Source: Formosa sp. Hel1_31_208 (GTDB taxonomy: Bacteria; Bacteroidota; Bacteroidia; Flavobacteriales; Flavobacteriaceae). Taken from it: a stretch of 64,000 nucleotides of DNA. The stretch lies in assembly GCF_900104785.1 (NCBI RefSeq), contig NZ_LT629733.1, positions 838,501-902,500 of the forward strand. The letters are read 5' to 3'. Numbering within the stretch: the first letter of the stretch is position 1; every line of letters begins with the position of its first letter. This document shows positions 33,899 to 41,733 of this stretch, in pieces. A program made the position numbers and the translations under genes. The notes below the pieces were generated by a model. The model saw only the letters and a list, made by a program, of their open reading frames with translations. It ran no database searches and was not told the origin of the DNA.

Positions 33899-34525
33899 AT
33901 GCCATTATATAAAACTATCCACCTAAACGAAGAAACCATTGTCAAAATATGGAAGATTACAGAGTCGTATGAGGATTTATTAGGTCCCTTAGATTTAAAG
34001 AACAATAGTTTGGAACGTGTTTTAGGAATGAAAAGCGAACTGCATCAGCGAGGATTTTTAAGTGTGCGCCATTTATTGCGGGATTTTGGATATACCGATC
34101 AAGATTTGTATTACGATGCATACGGCAAACCACACTTAAAAGATGGTAAGCATATTTCAATTACACATTCATTCACGTTTTCAGGCGTAATTATTAGTCG
34201 CTCGGAGGTGGGCATTGATATTGAAATGCAGAGAGATAAAATTGCGATCATCGCGAAGAAATTTGTAGACTATGAGTTTAATTATTTATCCGATGATGAT
34301 AACGAATATATTAAGAAACTTACAGTCATTTGGGGTATAAAAGAATCGTTATATAAGTTATTTGCTACTCCGGGCATGTTATTTCGTGAACATTTTTTGG
34401 TGATACCTTTTATGTTGTCTGATGCAAAAACTGTTGCATGGATTGATTATAAGGACAAAAAGTACAGGTACAATACTCATTTTTTAGAATTTGAAGGCTT
34501 TACTTGCGCCTTCGTTACGGCCTGA
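33899..34525 (+). CDS. 4'-phosphopantetheinyl transferase superfamily protein
   Basis: 208-residue Sfp/AcpT-like enzyme predicted to transfer phosphopantetheine from CoA to a carrier protein. The magnesium-binding signature VGIDIE is near residue 100 and the second signature WGIKESLYKLF near residue 150; the preceding YGKPHL...HISITHSF block is also typical. The full two-lobe length suggests the broad-specificity Sfp class rather than the short AcpS class. No polyketide or peptide synthetase is nearby, so the carrier is unknown. GGGP synthase starts on the base after its stop codon. Confidence 0.9.
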   Translation: MPLYKTIHLNEETIVKIWKITESYEDLLGPLDLKNNSLERVLGMKSELHQRGFLSVRHLLRDFGYTDQDLYYDAYGKPHLKDGKHISITHSFTFSGVIISRSEVGIDIEMQRDKIAIIAKKFVDYEFNYLSDDDNEYIKKLTVIWGIKESLYKLFATPGMLFREHFLVIPFMLSDAKTVAWIDYKDKKYRYNTHFLEFEGFTCAFVTA

Positions 34526-35257
34526 ATGAAAGAGATCTACCATAACATATTATATTCAATTTTCGAAGGAAAAAAAATGCTTGCTATATTAATTGATCCT
34601 GATAAGATGGCACTCCAGCAGCTTTCGGCATTTATTCAAAAGGTTAACCTTTCAATGGCCACGCATATATTTGTTGGTGGTAGTACTGTAGAAGATCATC
34701 TTACTGAAGCATTGGTTTTTGAATTACAAAAACACACGAAGTTACCAATCGTCTTATTTCCTGGAGATATTACTCAAATTAGTGAGCATGCAGATGCATT
34801 ACTGTTCTTGTCATTAATTTCGGGAGATAACCCTGATTATTTAATAAAGAAGCATATATCGGCGGTGGCTCAACTCAGACATTCTAACTTGGAGGTGATT
34901 CCAACAGGCTATGTTCTTATTGAAAATGGAAAAGAAACATCTGTTGAAAAAGTAACACAAACAAAACCAATACCTCGTCAAAATATTCAGCAAATTATTG
35001 ATACTGCTAAAGCAGGCGAACTTCTCGGGATGAAATTGATATATCTTGAATCTGGAAGTGGCGCCTTACAACCAATACCAGCAGAAATTATTTGTGCTGT
35101 AAAAAATGAATTAAATATACCCTTGATTGTTGGTGGCGGTATTAGAACTGCGCAAGAATTGGAAATAGCATACCAATCTGGAGCCGATCTTGTTGTGATA
35201 GGCACGGCATTTGAAGACGACGACACATTTTTTGAGGAATTAAAATTAGTGCTATGA
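34526..35257 (+). CDS. geranylgeranylglyceryl phosphate synthase family protein (group II)
   Basis: TIM-barrel prenyltransferase of 243 residues that joins a polyprenyl diphosphate to glycerol 1-phosphate, the first ether-lipid step in archaea. Landmarks: MLAILIDPDKM at the N-terminus, HIFVGGSTVED, YLESGSGALQPIP, and the phosphate-binding LIVGGGIRTAQELEIAYQSGADLVVIGTAFE. Bacteroidota carry group II members of this family, where the product and its role are poorly known. It is packed between the transferase gene (no gap) and a thiamine-binding domain gene (4-bp ATGA overlap). Confidence 0.9.
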   Translation: MKEIYHNILYSIFEGKKMLAILIDPDKMALQQLSAFIQKVNLSMATHIFVGGSTVEDHLTEALVFELQKHTKLPIVLFPGDITQISEHADALLFLSLISGDNPDYLIKKHISAVAQLRHSNLEVIPTGYVLIENGKETSVEKVTQTKPIPRQNIQQIIDTAKAGELLGMKLIYLESGSGALQPIPAEIICAVKNELNIPLIVGGGIRTAQELEIAYQSGADLVVIGTAFEDDDTFFEELKLVL

Positions 35258-35514
35258 ACATATCTGTAGAATTAACATTGAGTCCGTTACAAGATGAGTA
35301 TGAGCCGGCAATTATTCATTTCATAAAACAATTGCGTGCATCCAACTTGAACGTGCTTGAAAACCCATTAAGCACTCAAGTCTATGGCGATTATGATGAA
35401 GTAATGAAGCTACTAACAGTCGAAATAAAAGAGGCATTTCAGCTCATTGAAAATGGCTTGTTACATATGAAGGTAGTAAAATCTGACAGATTCGAGTATG
35501 AACCACATTTTTGA
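35254..35514 (+). CDS. thiamine-binding / YkoF-like domain protein
   Basis: Small 86-residue cytoplasmic protein matching the MTH1187/YkoF thiamine-binding fold: MNISVELTLSPLQDEYEPAI, LSTQVYGDYDEVMKLL, then a helical end. Homologues bind thiamine or its hydroxymethylpyrimidine moiety. Its start overlaps the GGGP synthase stop (ATGA) and its end overlaps the PnuC-family gene by 17 bp, so translation is probably coupled. The neighbours, a PnuC-family transporter, a nucleoside-type kinase and a TPP-riboswitch-controlled receptor, support a role in thiamine sensing or salvage. Confidence 0.75.
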   Translation: MNISVELTLSPLQDEYEPAIIHFIKQLRASNLNVLENPLSTQVYGDYDEVMKLLTVEIKEAFQLIENGLLHMKVVKSDRFEYEPHF

Positions 35515-36139
35515 GTTTTTTTTTGAAACCTATCAAAATAGAGCAACCCATTTGATAGTTCTTGAAGCAATAGCATTCTTCTTTGGTATTGCAAGTGTGA
35601 TATATGCCAAGCGAGAGAATATTTTAGTATACCCAATTGGACTCGTCGCTACAGTAATTACAGTCTATATTTTTTTACATGATGAGCTCATGGGAGATAT
35701 GATGATGAATTTTTACTATTCCGTTATGAGTATTTACGGATGGTGGAATTGGTCGCGAAAAAAAGACAATACATATGTAGTGCCAATTTCTAGAACCAAC
35801 AACAAAGAAAAATGGATCGGATTCGGAATGTTTTTACTTACAATGCTAATCACATACTTTATTTATAAAGGATACGGAACAGCGATTGATTCTTCTAATT
35901 ATATTGATATTTTTACATCTGGGATATTTTTTACTGCAATGTGGTTTATGGCTAATAAAAAGTTAGAGAACTGGACGCTTTGGATTATTGCAGATATTAT
36001 CACAGTACCACTATATGCTTATAGAGGTTGGGGAATGTTGTCATTACAATATTTAATATTTACCATTGTAGCAATACAAGGTTATTTAGCATGGAAGAAA
36101 AGCTTAAACAAATCTCAGATAGAAACACAAACTGTATAA
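35498..36139 (+). CDS. pnuT: PnuC-family vitamin transporter, probably thiamine (PnuT)
   Basis: 213-residue inner-membrane protein with about seven helices and the family signature YYSVMSIYGWWNW. PnuC carries nicotinamide riboside, while the PnuT branch carries thiamine. The sequence alone does not separate the two here. I call thiamine because the gene overlaps a thiamine-binding domain gene and lies 2.5 kb upstream of a TPP riboswitch and outer-membrane receptor. PnuC-type carriers work by facilitated diffusion and need an intracellular kinase to trap the vitamin; the next gene encodes one and overlaps by 49 bp. Confidence 0.8.
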   Translation: MNHIFEFFFETYQNRATHLIVLEAIAFFFGIASVIYAKRENILVYPIGLVATVITVYIFLHDELMGDMMMNFYYSVMSIYGWWNWSRKKDNTYVVPISRTNNKEKWIGFGMFLLTMLITYFIYKGYGTAIDSSNYIDIFTSGIFFTAMWFMANKKLENWTLWIIADIITVPLYAYRGWGMLSLQYLIFTIVAIQGYLAWKKSLNKSQIETQTV

Positions 36140-36666
36140 AAGTCGTTTTATATGGTCCAGAATCTACAGGGAAAACCTCTTTAGCAAAAGCTCTTGCTGA
36201 TTACTATGAAACGACCTATGTTGAGGAGTTTTCTCGTTATTATGCTGAACTCAAATCCAAACAAAACTTGCCGCTAACAAAAGACGATGTCTTGCCAATT
36301 GCCATCGGACAAATACAAAAGGAGAATGAACAATTAAAAAGCGCTAATAAACTTTTAATTTGTGATACAGATCTTCTTGAGACTCAAGTTTATTCGGAGT
36401 TTTATTATAACGGATTTTGTCCTGAAATTGTCAAAAAAAAGGCCTTGGAAAACACTTACGATTTGTATTTTTTAACTTATATTGACATCGCATGGGAAGC
36501 CGATGGTATTCGTGACAAGCCCAATAATCGATTACAAATGTATAAGAGGTTTGAACAGATATTGAAGCGATCTAAAAAACCATTTATTACGGTGAAAGGT
36601 AGTTTTGAAGAACGACTCAATACTTGTAAAAGATACATTGATGAACTTTTAAAAAAAGCATATTGA
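36091..36666 (+). CDS. NadR-like P-loop kinase, candidate thiamine kinase
   Basis: 191-residue ATP-binding protein with a Walker A motif VVLYGPESTGKTSLAKAL and a NadR-type continuation (TTYVEEFSRYYAEL, LLICDTDLLETQVYSE, WEADGIRDKPNNR). It resembles the ribosylnicotinamide-kinase domain of NadR but lacks the nucleotidyltransferase and DNA-binding parts. Next to a PnuC-family carrier it would phosphorylate the incoming vitamin; given the thiamine context I infer a thiamine kinase or pyrophosphokinase, with nicotinamide riboside kinase as the alternative. The ATG at 36091 is chosen over one 63 bp upstream that would lie deep inside pnuT. Confidence 0.75.
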   Translation: MEEKLKQISDRNTNCIKVVLYGPESTGKTSLAKALADYYETTYVEEFSRYYAELKSKQNLPLTKDDVLPIAIGQIQKENEQLKSANKLLICDTDLLETQVYSEFYYNGFCPEIVKKKALENTYDLYFLTYIDIAWEADGIRDKPNNRLQMYKRFEQILKRSKKPFITVKGSFEERLNTCKRYIDELLKKAY

Positions 36667-38219
36667 ATTTTTCAGAAAAAGATATAAAACAAATTGAGCG
36701 TAAAGGGTTGAGCTTGAAAAAAGTGGAGCAGCAAATCGCCCTTTTCGAGAATGGTCTTCCTTTTTCAAACTTAGTTTCTGAAGCCACCATTGGAAATGGG
36801 ATTCTTAGTTTGAAACCAGATGAAATATCATATTTTAGTTCATTATTCGACAAAACAAAAGGAGAAAAATGTATTTTAAAGTTTGTTCCAGCTTCTGGTG
36901 CAGCAACTAGAATGTTCAGTTTTTTATTTGAGTTTTTAGATGAGTATTCTGTTAGGAAAGAAAGTATTAATTCTTATATAAATAGGCACAAGAGTAAAGA
37001 TTTATCCCTTTTTTTTATTGGTATTGAGAAGTTTCCATTTTTTCATATTGTTCAGGAACACCTTCAAGAAAAATATCCAAATTTTGATAGCCTATCACTT
37101 AATGAGCAAGGATTAATGTTTGTTCAAATGATGTTAGATCAGGATAAGTTAGATTATGGTAATTACCCTAAAGGTTTGCTCCCGTTTCATCTTTATAAAA
37201 ATCAATTGGTAGCAACCGCTTTTGGTGAACATTTATATGAATCGGCTTTGTACTCTTCTGATGATGAATCGACCAAATTACATTTTACGATTTCAGAAAA
37301 ACATGAACATAAGTTTGATGAGGAATTTACAAGGATTGAAGAAAAAGTAGAACTAAAAACAGATTCAAGATTTGAAATTTCTTTTTCTTATCAAAAAGAA
37401 TCTACCGATACAATTGCGGTAACTCCCAAGAATAAACCCTTTAGGAATGATGATGGCACATTACTGTTTAGACCTTCTGGCCATGGTGCTTTAATAGAAA
37501 ATTTAAACGATTTAGAAGCTGATATTATCTTTATTAAAAACATAGATAATGTGGTAACTTATAAGTATAAAGAGGAAGTTGCTAAATACAAAAAAGTTCT
37601 AGCAGGGATTCTCTTTGAGGTTCAAAAACAAGCTTTTAAGTATTTAGATTTGCTAGATAACGGTGATTTATCTGAAAATCAACTTATAGAAATTGCTGAG
37701 TTCTTAGTAAACAAAATGAATGTTAAGATAAGTTCAGAATTTGAAAAGTATTCCCTTAAATATCAGATTGAGTACTTGACGGAAAAGTTGAATAGGCCAA
37801 TCCGCGTATGTGGTATGGTAAAGAATGAAGGTGAACCGGGAGGTGGGCCATTTTGGGTCAAAGACGAAAGTGGAAATATATCGCTTCAAATTGTTGAATC
37901 GGCTCAAATTAATAAAAAGAGTAAGCGTCAAAAGGAAATTTTAAAGAACGCCACACATTTTAATCCGGTTGATTTAGTGTGTGGAATAAAGAATCATAAA
38001 GGTGAAAAATTTGACCTTCGGAAATTTGTAGACCCTAAAACGGCATTTATTACCATGAAAACAAAAACGGGTAAGGACCTTAAAGCACTAGAACTTCCTG
38101 GCCTGTGGAATGGCAGTATGGCTAATTGGAATACGATTTTTGTAGAGGTTCCGTTAATTACTTTTAATCCTGTAAAAACAGTTAACGATCTTCTCAAAGC
38201 ACCACATCAAATAAAATAA
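36663..38219 (+). CDS. DUF4301 protein with nucleotidyltransferase-like motifs
   Basis: 518-residue cytoplasmic protein of the DUF4301 family, function unknown. Two motifs recall UDP-sugar pyrophosphorylases. FVPASGAATRMF (74-85) is like the N-terminal nucleotide loop. PSGHGALIENLNDLEADI followed by IFIKNIDNV (about 271-297) resembles the PGHG...NIDN signature of UTP-glucose-1-phosphate uridylyltransferases. I infer a related fold, possibly with activity on an unknown sugar phosphate. The start is TTG at 36663, overlapping the upstream TGA stop; the next in-frame ATG would remove the first motif. ArfB begins 2 bp after its stop. Confidence 0.75.
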   Translation: MNFSEKDIKQIERKGLSLKKVEQQIALFENGLPFSNLVSEATIGNGILSLKPDEISYFSSLFDKTKGEKCILKFVPASGAATRMFSFLFEFLDEYSVRKESINSYINRHKSKDLSLFFIGIEKFPFFHIVQEHLQEKYPNFDSLSLNEQGLMFVQMMLDQDKLDYGNYPKGLLPFHLYKNQLVATAFGEHLYESALYSSDDESTKLHFTISEKHEHKFDEEFTRIEEKVELKTDSRFEISFSYQKESTDTIAVTPKNKPFRNDDGTLLFRPSGHGALIENLNDLEADIIFIKNIDNVVTYKYKEEVAKYKKVLAGILFEVQKQAFKYLDLLDNGDLSENQLIEIAEFLVNKMNVKISSEFEKYSLKYQIEYLTEKLNRPIRVCGMVKNEGEPGGGPFWVKDESGNISLQIVESAQINKKSKRQKEILKNATHFNPVDLVCGIKNHKGEKFDLRKFVDPKTAFITMKTKTGKDLKALELPGLWNGSMANWNTIFVEVPLITFNPVKTVNDLLKAPHQIK

Positions 38220-38221
38220 TC

Positions 38222-38629
38222 ATGTTTGATGAATCATTACTTTTGAATGAGTTAAAATTTAAAGCCATTCGCAGTTCTGGTGCTGGTGGTCAGCATGTCA
38301 ATAAAACAGCTTCTAAAATAGAATTAATGTTTGATGTGGAACACTCAGCTGTATTAACTGAAGATCAAAAGCAACGTCTTAAATCTAATCTGCAAAGCAA
38401 ACTGTCAAAGGCATTTATTTTAATCATGCAATGTGGTGAAAGTAGAAGTCAGCACAAAAATAAAGCTCTAATTATAAGTCGGTTTTTAGAATTGATAAAG
38501 CTCAATTTAATTGAAGAGAAAGAGCGCATTCCAACGAAAACTACTAAAGCAGCCAAAAAAAAGAGATTGGCTAATAAACGGAAAAAAGCAGAAAAAAAAT
38601 CATATCGAAAACCACCACCAATCGATTGA
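38222..38629 (+). CDS. arfB: peptidyl-tRNA hydrolase ArfB (YaeJ-like)
   Basis: Stop-codon-independent release factor that rescues ribosomes stalled at mRNA ends; 135 residues. It carries the catalytic GGQ in RSSGAGGQHVNKTASKIEL near the N-terminus, followed by VLTEDQKQRL and SRSQHKNK. The Lys/Arg-rich C-terminal tail (KTTKAAKKKRLANKRKKAEKK) is the segment that enters the empty mRNA channel. It is the last gene of the dense block starting at 33899; a promoter and TPP riboswitch follow. Confidence 0.93.
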   Translation: MFDESLLLNELKFKAIRSSGAGGQHVNKTASKIELMFDVEHSAVLTEDQKQRLKSNLQSKLSKAFILIMQCGESRSQHKNKALIISRFLELIKLNLIEEKERIPTKTTKAAKKKRLANKRKKAEKKSYRKPPPID

Positions 38630-38673
38630 TTAAAATTTTAAATTTTATTGGTGTACAATCCGTAAATCTATTT

Positions 38674-38681
38674 TATCTTTG
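38674..38681 (+). promoter_or_regulatory. -7 box for the riboswitch-controlled receptor gene
   Basis: TATCTTTG matches TAnnTTTG exactly and predicts a start about 10 bp before the riboswitch aptamer, so the aptamer would be at the 5' end of the mRNA. Confidence 0.6.
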
Positions 38682-38697
38682 TAACGTTCTCAAAAAA

Positions 38698-38773
38698 GGG
38701 GTGCCTATTATCGGCTGAGATCATACCCATTGAACCTGAGCAGGTAATGCTGCTAAGGAAGGCGATAATCGCC
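38698..38773 (+). ncRNA. TPP riboswitch (THI element)
   Basis: The aptamer core is recognisable in order: GGGGTGCC at 38698, GGCTGAGAT at 38713, ACCC, GAACCTGA, CAGGTAATGC and AAGGAA ending at 38760. A GGCGA-TAA-TCGCC hairpin follows (38761-38773). This is the classical thiamine pyrophosphate sensor. The receptor gene begins about 110 bp downstream. The CGATAAT in the 3' hairpin is also complementary to ATTATCG at 38707-38713 in the variable arm of the aptamer, a possible switching element. Confidence 0.93.
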
Positions 38774-38881
38774 ATATAGAAAGACTAATTTGTATTCAAA
38801 TCAAACTAGTAAGCAAAACAATTATTAATAAAGAATAATAACCTCTTTTTATTCGATTATAATGTATTTAATCTAATCGTA

Positions 38882-41062
38882 ATGAAAAATGTATTCGCTT
38901 TTTTATGTTTTTTTGCATTGACGCTCAATGTATTTTCACAAGAGAAACAACAAGATTCAACAAAAACGGAAAAACTTGACGAAGTGCTCGTAAAAGCCGT
39001 TCGTGTTGATGCCAAATCTCCAATTACACATAGTAATTTGACTAAAAAGGAAATCGCTAAACGAAATCTAGGACAGGACATCCCTATGCTTTTAAACTTT
39101 TTGCCGTCAGTGGTAACAACTTCTGATGCAGGAGCTGGTGTTGGTTATACGGGAATTCGCGTTCGTGGTATAAGTTCTCAGTCTACTAATGTCACCATTA
39201 ACGGTATTCCATATAATGATGCTGAATCTCTTGGGACCTTTTGGGTTAACTTAGGTGATTTTGCTTCGTCTGTTGAGAGTTTACAATTGCAACGTGGTGT
39301 TGGTACGTCAACTAATGGCTCTGGCGCATTTGGAGCTAGTATTAATGTGCTTACCGATGCTATATCAAAAGAGGCAACTGGAGAAATTTCTAATTCTTTT
39401 GGAAGTTTTAATACTAGAAAACATACTGTGAAGTTTAGTACTGGGTTGTTAAATGAGCATTTCGAAATTGCTGGCCGACTATCAAATATTGCTTCAGACG
39501 GATATATTGATAGGGCTTCTACCAATTTAAAATCGTACTATCTGCAGGGCTCTTATGTCGATGATAATACACTCATCAAAGCAATTACTTTTGGTGGGAG
39601 TGAAGTAACATACCAATCATGGTTTGGAATCGATGCAGAAACTTTAGCAAATGATAGAACATTCAATCCAGCCGGACTTTATACAGATGATAATGGTGAT
39701 ATTCAGTTTTATGATCGCGAAGTAGATGACTATAAACAAGATCATTATCAGTTGCATTGGAATGAGCGCTATAACAATCAATGGTCAACAACTGTTGGAT
39801 TAAATTATACCTACGGTCGTGGGTTTTTTGAACAGTTTAGAGAAGATGACGATTTTGAGACCTACGGATTAGAACCTATAACGGTTAATGGTGAATCTGT
39901 TACCACAACAGATTTGGTAAGACGTCGTTGGTTAGATAATGACTATTATGTGATTAATGCCAGTGCTAATTATAAGAATAATAACCTAGATTTAATCTTC
40001 GGAACTTCAATTAGTCACTATAATGGAGATCATTTTGGAGAAGTTATTTGGGCAGAGTTTGCAAGTCAGAGTGATATTCGAGAGCGTTATTATGAAGGGA
40101 ACGCCAAAAAGAACGATGTTTCAGTTTTTTCTAAAGCTAACTTCCGATTGAATGAACGTGTCAAACTCTACGGAGACATACAGGTAAGACATGTAAATTA
40201 TGAAACCTCAGGTATAGCCTCTAATTTGGCTAACTTCACTGTTGACGAAAATTACACCTTCTTCAATCCTAAAGCAGGAATTACATTTGAATTGAACCCT
40301 ACAAATGACTTCTATTTTTCTTATGCTAGAGCAAATCGGGAACCAAGTCGCGATGATTTTGAAAATAATGCCAATGTGCAACCAGAACAACTTAACGATT
40401 TCGAACTTGGCTGGAGACATAAAAAGGGCAACTTTAGTTTTAATGCTAATGGTTATTTAATGCTATATAATGAACAATTAGTATTAACTGGAAATATTGA
40501 TAATGTTGGAAATCCTGTTCGCACCAATAGTGGTGAAAGCTATCGTTTAGGACTAGAATTAGAAGCTGTAATTCCAGTATCCCCAAAGTTGACCTTGCAA
40601 CCTAATGCAACCATAAGTGCGAATAGAAATCAAGAGACAATCATTTCATTTGATGGTACATTGGTTGATTTAGGAGCAACAGATATCGCTTTTTCACCAG
40701 CGTTGATAGCTGCAAATGCCATTGTATATCAGCCAACTAAAAACTTACAAATGTCTTTATTAAGTAAGTATGTTGGTGAACAATTTATGAGTAATACTGA
40801 AGCAGAATTGTCCAAATTAGATGGGTTTTTTACAAGTGACTTCAACATCACATACACCATAGAAACTCAGTCGATATTTGATTCGGTTGTGTTCACAGGA
40901 TTGGTAAATAATATATTCAACGAAAAATTTGTATCTAATGGTTATTATTTCACCTTTGATGATGATTTTAGTAATCCTGGAACTATTTCAACAGTGGAAG
41001 GTGTTGGGTATTACCCCCAAGCTACGACTAACTTTTTAGTAGGATTAACCTTAAAATTTTAA
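38882..41062 (+). CDS. TonB-dependent outer-membrane receptor, predicted thiamine transporter
   Basis: 726-residue outer-membrane receptor with a signal peptide (about 1-20, ending VFSQ). A plug follows (KLDEVLVKAVRV, GIRVRGISSQSTNVTINGIPYND, LQLQRGVGTSTNGSGAFGASINVLTD), then a barrel ending FLVGLTLKF. There is no carboxypeptidase-like extension, unlike the receptor at 7300. It has its own promoter and is placed directly under a TPP riboswitch, which predicts thiamine or a precursor as substrate, as proposed for TPP-regulated receptors (Omr1) of this phylum. A terminator follows, so it is transcribed alone. Confidence 0.9.
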   Translation: MKNVFAFLCFFALTLNVFSQEKQQDSTKTEKLDEVLVKAVRVDAKSPITHSNLTKKEIAKRNLGQDIPMLLNFLPSVVTTSDAGAGVGYTGIRVRGISSQSTNVTINGIPYNDAESLGTFWVNLGDFASSVESLQLQRGVGTSTNGSGAFGASINVLTDAISKEATGEISNSFGSFNTRKHTVKFSTGLLNEHFEIAGRLSNIASDGYIDRASTNLKSYYLQGSYVDDNTLIKAITFGGSEVTYQSWFGIDAETLANDRTFNPAGLYTDDNGDIQFYDREVDDYKQDHYQLHWNERYNNQWSTTVGLNYTYGRGFFEQFREDDDFETYGLEPITVNGESVTTTDLVRRRWLDNDYYVINASANYKNNNLDLIFGTSISHYNGDHFGEVIWAEFASQSDIRERYYEGNAKKNDVSVFSKANFRLNERVKLYGDIQVRHVNYETSGIASNLANFTVDENYTFFNPKAGITFELNPTNDFYFSYARANREPSRDDFENNANVQPEQLNDFELGWRHKKGNFSFNANGYLMLYNEQLVLTGNIDNVGNPVRTNSGESYRLGLELEAVIPVSPKLTLQPNATISANRNQETIISFDGTLVDLGATDIAFSPALIAANAIVYQPTKNLQMSLLSKYVGEQFMSNTEAELSKLDGFFTSDFNITYTIETQSIFDSVVFTGLVNNIFNEKFVSNGYYFTFDDDFSNPGTISTVEGVGYYPQATTNFLVGLTLKF

Positions 41063-41076
41063 ATAGCATCAATATA

Positions 41077-41107
41077 AAACTCCCAAATCACTAGATTGGG
41101 AGTTTTT
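41077..41107. terminator. terminator after the thiamine receptor gene
   Basis: Stem aaaactcccaa / ttgggagtttt with A- and T-tracts on the two sides, between converging genes; usable in both directions. Confidence 0.8.
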
Positions 41108-41130
41108 ATATACGTTACAGATTATTTCAT

Positions 41131-41559
41131 CTAATTGCTAATCACCAAATTCGCCCCAGAAACCGTGACTCGATATTCCCTAAGACCGCATGGCAATGGA
41201 TCTCCAAGGGATTGTCCAGTAAATAAGCTGTATTTGTTTTCATCAGCACAGCCGCAGGTCACATCAACACCATCGCGTTGTAAAAAAGAACAGTTTGGAT
41301 CAAAGGCGTGATTAGGATCGGCAGCATCCCAAGCTCTATAGGTGTCATTTCCAATATTGATGACATAAATTCCTGCATTCCCTTGATTAGGAACATAGAC
41401 AACATTACTGGTAAATATCAATTGACTAAATTCAGGTAAGTTGAGATTGAGTGTTGCATTGACGCCAACATCAAATAGGAAATTACATCTATTTACAGTA
41501 TCATCATTACCACAATTGGTTAAAAATAAGAGAGATAAAACAAGAATAAGCTTTTTCAT
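41131..41559 (-). CDS. small Cys-rich lipoprotein, possible degenerate Rieske-like fold
   Basis: 142 residues starting at the ATG at 41559, which gives a lipoprotein signal (LLFLTNCGNDD); a longer reading without a signal is rejected. The mature part has several Cys (NRCNFLF, DPNCSF, VTCGCADENKYSLFTGQSLGDPLPCGLREY). The GIYVINIGNDTYRAWDA strand followed by a Cys pair and PLPCGLREYRVTV resembles the layout of Rieske-domain proteins, but the C-x-H / C-x2-H ligands are not both present, so it would not bind a normal cluster. Function unknown. It converges with the thiamine receptor gene. Confidence 0.6.
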   Translation of the reverse strand: MKKLILVLSLLFLTNCGNDDTVNRCNFLFDVGVNATLNLNLPEFSQLIFTSNVVYVPNQGNAGIYVINIGNDTYRAWDAADPNHAFDPNCSFLQRDGVDVTCGCADENKYSLFTGQSLGDPLPCGLREYRVTVSGANLVISN

Positions 41560-41618
41560 AGGGGTGTTAACTTTTTGTTGCAATTTACAATAATTTAAAG
41601 GTTGAATTAAATATTTTG

Positions 41619-41626
41619 TATCTTTG
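41619..41626 (+). promoter_or_regulatory. -7 box for greA
   Basis: TATCTTTG, an exact TAnnTTTG match, 107 bp before the greA start; the resulting leader of about 100 nt holds a GC-rich hairpin. Confidence 0.5.
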
Positions 41627-41662
41627 TAATTCAATCTCGTGATAGCGGGATTTTTTCATTAG

Positions 41663-41681
41663 TCCCGAACTCGTTTCGGGA
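41663..41681 (+). repeat. GC-rich palindrome in the greA leader
   Basis: tcccgaa / ttcggga with a 5-base loop, markedly more GC-rich than its surroundings and followed by TATTTTG. It could be a leader attenuator or a dispersed palindromic repeat; there is only this copy in the window. Confidence 0.45.
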
Positions 41682-41733
41682 TATTTTGAATATAGCTATT
41701 AGAGATTTGATTATTAACCTAAACGAGTGAATT

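Noticed and set aside
35498..36139. Nicotinamide riboside transporter PnuC
   Set aside because: Possible from the family, but the thiamine-binding domain gene and nearby TPP riboswitch favour thiamine; kept as the alternative.
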